Below are positions 56,796-64,000 of a DNA stretch of 64,000 bases, piece by piece (within the stretch, counting starts at the first letter, position 1; each line of letters starts with the position of its first letter). The position numbers and the translations under genes were made by a program. Under the pieces are notes generated by a model, which was not told where the DNA came from, ran no database searches, and saw nothing but the letters and a program-made list of their open reading frames with translations. Source of the DNA: Liquidambar formosana (taxonomy: Eukaryota > Streptophyta > Magnoliopsida > Saxifragales > Altingiaceae); assembly GCA_039720395.1 (NCBI GenBank), contig CM077832.1, positions 30,625,316-30,689,315 on the forward strand, read 5' to 3'.

Positions 56796-59700
56796 ATGGA
56801 TTGAACCATTGACGACTAAGCCAAATGGGCGAAGCCGGTCTTGAATTGAAGATCTGTAGTTGATTGATACTGGAGCCGAAAAGCTTATGTTGAGTAATAG
56901 TTGAGCTAAAATATGCATGCTCATAAGTCAATTAAATTGCATAACCCAAATAAGGGGTGTAGTGTATGTAATTCAACTATAGTAGTAGAGCTTTATGTGT
57001 AGAGTTAAAAGATACCAAAATAGCAGCACAACAATTTATGATAATATTTCATATTAACAAAGAGGAATGATATAGCCCGTGAAAAATGGGTATTGAAAGC
57101 ATCAATATGTGAAGTTTGTGTGGTGAAATTAGGACATTGAGTCTAGAATGAAATGTATGTACTCACATTAGTTTGTAAAAAGCATTGAGAAAATTTTTAA
57201 TTATAATTTAATTGCAAACAGAATGTTTTAAGATAGAAAGTATCTTAGCTCATTAGTCAATCTCTTGCATTCAAGCAACGTTTTATTTATAAAGACATAG
57301 TAAATGAGACTCGTTAGTGTAGTCCCTTAAATGCAATGTAATCACTATGATTGTGTATTCACATAATTGTAGTACCAATAGCATGTAAAAATGGGTCAAG
57401 ACAATGTGCATAATTGGAGTTGTACGTGGACTGCCATGGGTACACTTGGTAACCAATCAACCAACACTTTTGGTGGTTCCTAACATTATTTTTTATTTTC
57501 TTTCAAAGTATAACAAATAGCATATAAAGATGGATGAAATAGTATAGTCCTTGTAACAATAGTCGCATCCAACGTGGTGGTGTGGCATGGTACATGGTCC
57601 ATCACCCTTGATTTGGATGGTGGTGACTGGATCAACATAGGCCTCTTGAGCGTAATGCCACATAGTTGGGTTAAGTTCATATGTGGGACCTGAGGTTATA
57701 CCTGTGCTACCAGTAATGGAGAAAACCGATTAAGGTGCGATTTGGACGGCTTTGGTATTTCTTGCCCAGCAATAGGCAGCAGGTGCTCTATTAATCTATG
57801 TTTAGGTGTAAGGTCAAATGAGATTGATATATAAGCTTCAATGTGAGGACACCATAGTGGGGGTGCACAATTGTGGAGTATAAACATAGATTTTCATGTA
57901 AATCATGCAATGATCTATATTGAGTCAATAGGGAAGGCATGAGTGTACCTGGATTGAGGCAATATATAGTTGCGTATGAAGCTAACATTTGAAGGAGATG
58001 CAGTCCGCATAAATGTTGTTTTTGATTAAGTACCGCATTTAGCGATAGTAGAATTTTGGTATTGAGGTCGAAACGATTATGACCTATAAAAACGCGAGGA
58101 GTTTGCCTGGTGAGGATATATAAGTTAGCAGTAAGCTTTAAAATTGCCAACATGGACAGCTGTGGTCACTCGTGCCGTGATTGCCAAATTGAGGGGCCTC
58201 CATGTTTCGCTTCATGGTTTATGATGGCAGATGCTCCAATTTTGCTCCAAAGTGCTGAAACGTGAGGTGTTCCTAGTGCAATTGAAGTCTGAATTATTGC
58301 GGTGTTCGGCTATATGGGCTCTAGGGGCTTGCCAATATAAAGACAATCAAATTCCCATGATTGGCTATTTGCATGTGCCAAGAGAAGGTGTTGGTGGTGT
58401 TGGTACTCTCCAAGACCTATGCAAGAAATTATAAGTTTGTAGATCATGGTGAGTAAGCAATAAAATTACTAGCTTTATTGCAAACGGCTGATGCAAATAT
58501 GCATTCTTATATAAAACTTTTGTCAATGATAAGCTAGATGTTGGAACAAAGAAATCAAATGAATCATATTGTGGTGAGATTATGTAGTAAAGCAAATCCA
58601 ACTAAATTCACATACATGCAGCAGGTTCACTTTCTTGAAGCCTTTGGAAGCACAACAAAGGACATTTATCAACGGATGCGTCAATAAAACCACATGTTAT
58701 TACAAAATAGGTTATGTATATTGTTTAAATCCCTAAGCTCAGGAGCAAAAATGAATAAAAATGGAAAATATCAGGATGATATGACTGGAATAAATAAGCT
58801 AGCCACGAAAATGCTAAATTAGCATACTTGATCAAGATCAGTTTTATATAATTCTTTCCATGATATATTACTCTTAATTCCAAGCAGGTGAGTATCTACA
58901 TGAGTTCTAAAAACAATTAGAAGGCAAGAGATATTTGTGGCCATCAAGGCAAATGAAACAGCATATCAAATCATACCGTTGCAATTGTGATCACTTTTAA
59001 GATCAAAATATACTGCAAGGGAACTACCCAGGCTTGGTGTGGTGGAACCCAAACTAAAAATCCCATGAGCGTAATTTAAATAATCAAAAAGAATTTTAGG
59101 AATAAGTAGGAAAATAAAAGAGGATGATTGTTTATCGATCCAGATTCATGGCAATAATGACTTTGATAATCAAAATGACTCCAAATATGGCCATGAATGT
59201 GAGCATGCCCCATGTAAATGATGTTCTAGTTCATGTAATAGAATAAAATCTGGGAGCAATAGTTCCTGATTGGAATGTTCCCACATTTGTGGAATAAGAT
59301 TCATGATGAGTACAGCCCATGTAACAAGGAGTTGACATCAAATTAATTATTTCATGCGGTTTCAACAAGTCAAAGTTCAAGAGGGCCTTAAAATAATAAA
59401 CCCATTAAAAATTTCTGGTAACCTGGTCACCTCACATAGTAGAATTTGTAGGAAAGTTGTAAGAGGTTAAATAGAACCTCTTAACATGCAAATGAGAGTC
59501 CAATGAACATGTTTTAATATAGATATTTAATTATGTTTTTTTTTTTTTTTTTTTCCCTTGATTTCAACAGAATAGAGAGCAAAAGGCTTAGGGAGGGTGG
59601 CTAGTGACAGCCTATGCAATCTATATATATATATATATATACATCTAATGGGACAAAAATAGCCAAAAGAGATTTACAAATGGTGAGAACACTTCCCTCA

Positions 59701-60028
59701 GATTTATGTGAAGGTGAAGCATTTAGTTGCGTGGTTAAACATTTGATGGGCATCGCCATAGAGTGTAGCTTTCAATAAGTCGGCAGGCAACAAAATAGCT
59801 AGTCAAGCCTATTGCTATGATGGTAGCATAGATGGTCCAACGCCTTCGTGCCGTGGCTGATACTATAGTGTTAAAGCCACCACTGTGATATGAAATTTTG
59901 TGGGATCAGATGATGGTGTTCCACATTGGTTTTTGCAGGTGGTGTAGTAATGGAATGCGTAGAGGTAGAAGAAAGGTATAGAACCCCGTTGGAAAATCAG
60001 GGAGAAAGAACTAGGCCTCTAGTCTTGT
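56796..60028 (-). other. Non-coding interior of the minus-strand LTR element
   Basis: No frame on either strand resembles gag, protease, RT, RNase H or integrase; the longest, 120 codons on minus (57791-58153), is not recognised. Poly(T) near 59538-59554 and TA runs near 59620 suggest small secondary insertions or slippage. Confidence 0.55.
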
Positions 60029-60046
60029 TTCCCACAGACGGTGCCA
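60029..60046 (-). other. Primer binding site of the minus-strand element
   Basis: Minus-strand TGGCACCGTCTGTGGGAA starts about three bases after the 5' LTR end. This is close to the TGGCGCC... sites common in Tat/Athila elements; the tRNA is not assigned. Confidence 0.6.
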
Positions 60047-60049
60047 AAC

Positions 60050-60462
60050 TATTGGTGACAAAAAATCACCAACAATCAAGATGTATCAATTCATTCATAT
60101 GCTTTCGTGTACTTGCAAAATAAAGCTTAGGCGACCGGTGGGTTGCCGGCAGGAGCCCCTCCGATGCTTAAGTCAGATAATATTCAATCAGCACGGAATG
60201 TAGGAGATGAATTATACGTACGTACCTTGCATATGTGGAGAGAGTCCCTATTTGTAGTGAATGTTCCTCTCCTAATCAGATTAGGGGGCTAGAGTCCTTG
60301 TAGGACTTGACTAATAAATGATAATATCAATCCCTTTACTCTAGGATTGGATTATTGATTAACTAAATATTAATTTAATAATATCATTTTGTGAGAGAGC
60401 TTAGTTGACTCTCTCGAGTTCACGTGGCACTATTATAGTGGGTCGGATTTTCCCCCACATTA
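60050..60462 (-). repeat. 5' LTR of the minus-strand element (about 413 bp)
   Basis: Partner of 55387-55796 with a few percent difference by eye. It contains a CAAATAGGGACTC-like stretch on minus that may serve as a weak TATA region. Confidence 0.8.
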
Positions 60463-60467
60463 ATATT

Positions 60468-61188
60468 AAAGAAGGATTATTACTCATTTGTATTTAGGCC
60501 AAACTACTTTGTATTTGGAATTGAGGGACTTGGGGGATGGAAAATTTGAAAATTACCTCAGATTATTAAGTCACTAACAAAAGTGTAATGAAATATTATC
60601 TTCGTTCCTATTTGACTATCACCTCTGAAAAAATACGCTTTTTTAGGTATTAGAAAACTTTTTAAATGGTTTCACATCAATATAAAAGTTTTGACAAACT
60701 AATTTTACCCTCAAGCGTATAAAACCTTGAAAAATGTAAAATACTCATTATAAAGGATACTTTAGGAATTCAATTCAAAAAATTCATTTACTTTTTGATA
60801 GTAACAATAATTTTGAAACATCCCAAAAGAAAAAAAAAAGTAGACCAATAATACTCATATGTGCTAGCCAATATCAACCTCGAAGATGAGAAGTAGCAAA
60901 GACCCATTCCACCTTTCCGAGTGACACCAAGGCAAGTAGCACCACCAAATACATGTTGAACTTTCCATGGAACTCGATGTAGAATTTGCTCAAGCATTTT
61001 GCTTTATTGAGTCATGGAGAGCAACTGATCAAGTTTGCTTTCCCTTGATATTGTACTTGTACAACCATAAGTATATGAAAAAAACTTATATAGCCTTAAA
61101 TCCACAAATATAGCCATAAACACAAATACCCTTCAATAAGTGTTGGAAAGGGACCTTATCAAGTCTACTAATTGAACCAAGCATACCT
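60468..61188. other. Intergenic DNA, no gene seen
   Basis: AT-rich, without recognised coding frame or repeat boundary. Confidence 0.4.
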
Positions 61189-61201
61189 ATATATATATAT
61201 A

Positions 61202-61262
<61 letters not shown>
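61189..61262. repeat. (TA)n microsatellite
   Basis: A TA run of about 74 bp with a single interruption (atctat near 61202). Confidence 0.9.
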
Positions 61263-61264
<2 letters not shown>

Positions 61265-61339
61265 TTTCTTTTTTTTCTTCTCCTCCTCTTCATCCTGACT
61301 GAAAAATGATAGCCACAGATGGCATGTAATTGTTTTAGA

Positions 61340-61830
61340 AGCATTATATTCTCTTAAATTAAAAAAATTTCAAATCACTAATACCAAATTTAATTGTTTT
61401 ATTCATAATGTAACTATTAAAATTACTCCCAAAACAATTAATTTTAATTTAAACTCTACTAAAAACAATTTAATTTAAAATTTTTAAAAATAGTTACATG
61501 TAACTATTTTAAAATAGCACATTTAGTCAATGTAATTGTTTATTTTTTTTCCTAATTTTATAATCATCATGGGTCTTGTTATGAAACTTTCAATGAGTAG
61601 ATTAAAAAAATATAAATTTTATAAAAAATTGACATATAAATTAAAAGTTGTGTCATTTTAGTGTTTAAAAAAAAAAAAAAAAAACAACTTAAGGGTAATA
61701 TAGACTTTATGCAATTAATACTCTTATAAAACACTCACGTCTTACTTAAAATTGGACTAATGCCTATACAAAATTCTCACATGGACTTTTGCCTTTACAA
61801 GTTCACTAAAATTGTACTTTAAGCTAATTT
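61340..61830. repeat. Second copy of the dispersed AT-rich repeat of 12.6-13.0 kb
   Basis: Aligns with 12590-13033 plus 14652-14700. This copy is not interrupted, and it shows where the other was split by the solo LTR. No coding content. Confidence 0.6.
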
Positions 61831-61864
61831 TCCCTATTTTGTTTCTAATGGAGATAGAAAACAA

Positions 61865-62023
61865 CTTTGCTTTTTTTTTTTTTGGATAATCTGGCATGCA
61901 TTAAATAAAACTTAATAACATAAGAGTCTGGGGTATACCACCCCTCTAGCATCATAATTTAAAATATTAAATATTACAAACTTCCATAGGAGGTTCATAT
62001 AAAATAGAAAGGTCTATAGTAGC
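61865..62023 (-). mobile_element. Possible LINE 3' end relic with poly(A) on minus strand
   Basis: A T run at 61870-61883 would be the poly(A) tail of a minus-strand element. The adjoining text ('ggggtggtatacccc' and 'atgcatgccagattatcc' on minus) resembles the 3' UTR of plant L1 elements. The new LTR at 62024 cuts it off. The assignment is weak. Confidence 0.35.
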
Positions 62024-64000
62024 TGTCACACCCCATTTTTGTCACCTTAGCTAGGACATATCATTTCATGTAGGATTTTGAGTCCTTTTCGAGTCTAGTC
62101 TTTTGCATTGAGTTTCTATGGCGTTGAATATCATGTGTATGAATTTTGAAGTGATTTGGAGTTCGGTTCGATAGTCAATAAGAACTTTTGCGACTTTAAG
62201 GGCATAATCGTCTTTTAAGCCGTATATTTTCCATTTGACTTTGAAATGAATCCCGAGTCATTTTCTCAAGTTCATATGGTTATATAGAGTCCATATATAG
62301 GTTCAATTTCATGAATTAATGGTTTAAGATCAATTCGGCTCATAATGGTTCGGGTTGGCTAAAAGACCATTTCTTGGTTTGCTCAAATTGACTCATAAGA
62401 CCCAACCAATTTTCTCTCATTTAACTTCAATTGGGCTTTATTTACATCCTAAATATGTTTAGAAAGATCGAATTTCGATCGGGAAAGCATTTGGTTTGAC
62501 CTTGTGTACAAACCCAGCTTAGCAACGGTGAAGCACCATGGTTAACCACCTTTGTAAAACCTAACCATGCACCCATGGTAAGGATTTTTGTCCTAAAATG
62601 CCTAAAAATGTGTTCCCCTTCGAAACACGGTCGTTTTGGTTTTTATTTCGTCAAAATCGGACTTAATTTGAGCATTCTAGGACTTCTACAGCGAGTAGGA
62701 GTCAAAACCGGAGTGGAATTAGGAAGACCCTCGGGTAACCGTCCGGGGCTGGACGGTCAGCCGTCCAAGCCCAGACGGCTAACCGTCCAGGCCTAGTTGG
62801 TCACCCGAGGAGTTCGTCCTCAACTCAACTTTTGACTCTTCTCTCCCTCTTTTGACGGTTTCCTCCGCCAATACAACTTGTTTTCTCTTAGGAGTGTGTA
62901 AGTTTGAGTTGTTTGAGCACCAAGAGAGTCTCTAATAGCCCTAGGATCATTATCTAATGAATTAATCTTAGCCATTGGTTTAGGGGGTCAGTTCTCTATA
63001 AAAAGGACATGATATTCAACACATAGGAGGAGGTTAATTGCACTTTATACTTAGAGAGAGAGGGAGCTACGAGTTTGGAGAGCTAGAAGGACATCAAGAG
63101 GAGGCTCTTCAACCCCAAGCAAGGAAAGAAGAAGTTTAAAGACAAGGAAGAGTCTACAAGAGGTAAGCATGTCTATTTAATGCTGAACATGAGTTCTCTC
63201 CTTCTCCTTCTCCTTCTTCTTCTATAATAGTTCTAGTGCATGATATAACTCCACATGTTAGGTTAGTTTAATGTTTTTAGGATGCATTATGAATGGTTTT
63301 AAGATGATTTATGACTTTATATGCTTGATAATCCCTGGTTTACTAAGGATTGGATAATGTTACTCTTTCTATCCTCTTAAATCATGCATAGTTCACATGT
63401 CTAGGTTGCTGTGATAATTGTCATGAGTTGATGCTCCTGTTAGTTAATATATATGATATGAATGATATTCATGATAATTTGAGCATGTGTTAGAGTCGTT
63501 TCATAAGTCTTAATGCATGGTTGTGAAATTAGGGTTTCAATAACCCTAAATTCGCATAAGTTTCATATAGCATGCTTAGCTTAACTTTTTGAGTTGTTTC
63601 TCATCATAGTCATTCTATATATGCTGCATATAGTTGAATCATGCTTGGTTTGCATTCATATAGTATATTTTATAGGTTTTTTGGAGACATTATCCTTTTC
63701 TAAGGATAATTATCCTCTTCATTGAGTGAGGTTTTGCATGAGAGCTTTCTGTGATGTGTTTAAGCATGAAATCACTTCTATTATGTTCTAATATATATAT
63801 TTTACGTAGGATATGATAATTGCGCCTCCCCATAACAACTTTTTTACGTGAAATTATCTTAGGATAGTTTCGCTTAAGGAAGCTCGCCGTAGGAAGGCCT
63901 ATTTTCATATTTTACATAAAATATCGTCTTTTGGTTAGAATAGATTTTGCTATCATGTTTATTGATATTATTGGAGTCTCTTATGATTGTTAGAGTGTCT
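62024..64000 (+). mobile_element. LTR retrotransposon, LTR start, runs off the window
   Basis: Begins TGTCACACCCC, a common start for chromovirus-type plant LTRs. It contains a GC-rich palindromic block (62729-62810), a TATAAAA box (62997-63003), an AGAG-rich leader (about 63053-63070), and a GTAAGC donor-like site near 63163. The other end is outside the window, so whether it is a 5', 3' or solo LTR is unknown, and the length exceeds 1.9 kb if all of it is LTR. Confidence 0.55.
62997..63003 (+). promoter_or_regulatory. TATA box in the terminal LTR
   Basis: TATAAAA in a 'ctctataaaaaggac' context, followed about 55 bp later by a purine-rich leader, the layout seen in the other LTRs of the window. 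Confidence 0.5.

Larger units (their letters stand above)
55387..60462 (-). mobile_element. Non-coding LTR retrotransposon on minus strand, TSD ATATT
   Basis: Direct repeats of about 410 bp (55387-55796 and 60050-60462) flank a 4.25-kb interior. ATATT is found directly outside both ends (55382-55386, 60463-60467). Orientation is minus: the right LTR is followed on the minus strand by a TTTGGCACCGTCTGTGGGA primer site and the left LTR is preceded by a polypurine tract. No gag or pol frame is present. The primer-site text resembles Tat/Athila-type gypsy elements, and those also carry tandem repeats near the 3' LTR, as here. A boundary shift of about 3 bp is possible because the termini are TG...TA rather than TG...CA. 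Confidence 0.8.

Overview
This is a plant nuclear chromosome segment, most likely from a eudicot. It is AT-rich intergenic DNA packed with transposable elements, with typical GT-AG introns and two conserved host genes: a canonical 377-residue actin in four coding exons behind a leader intron (about 41.8-44.5 kb, + strand) and an intronless 136-residue histone H3.1 (52.0-52.4 kb, + strand). No bacterial, phage or organellar operon was seen, and no tRNA, rRNA or CRISPR could be supported. The species cannot be fixed from the sequence alone.

Layout. 1-8981 is the right-hand part of a Ty3/gypsy element of the Tat lineage: gag-protease, a stop codon in a tobamovirus-like readthrough context, RT/RNase H/second RNase H/integrase, a spliced antisense gene with its own promoter, a polypurine tract and the 3' LTR. 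9.1-12.1 kb carries a spliced minus-strand gene of the Ulp1-associated (DUF1985-like) type, broken by one stop. 12.6-14.7 kb is an old dispersed repeat split by a 1.6-kb solo LTR with a perfect 5-bp duplication. 15,164-26,848 is an 11.7-kb Mutator-like element (MULE) with 97-bp terminal inverted repeats, a heavily mutated transposase gene on + and a GRF zinc-finger gene on -. 27.8-38.7 kb is a cluster of small non-autonomous elements (MITE, several Helitrons) split by a complete 6-kb non-coding LTR element with 2.2-kb LTRs and perfect TSDs. 46,410-48,808 is a non-coding MULE with very long terminal repeats. 55,387-60,462 is a minus-strand non-coding LTR element with a tandem-repeat array. From 62,024 to the window end lies the start of another LTR.

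How the parts relate. The two host genes appear intact, with recognisable TATA boxes, and their coding exons are uninterrupted. The elements look mostly immobile by themselves. The Tat copy has a stop inside gag but an open pol. The MULE transposase keeps its reading frame yet carries about ten nonsense codons and a lost splice donor, as expected from methylation-driven C-to-T decay rather than indels. Target-site duplications and split repeats give a partial order of insertion. The most interesting signals are the gag/pol readthrough context, the complete antisense transcription unit inside the Tat element, the repeated palindromic motifs at the start of the 6-kb element's LTRs, and the inverted Helitron 5' ends.
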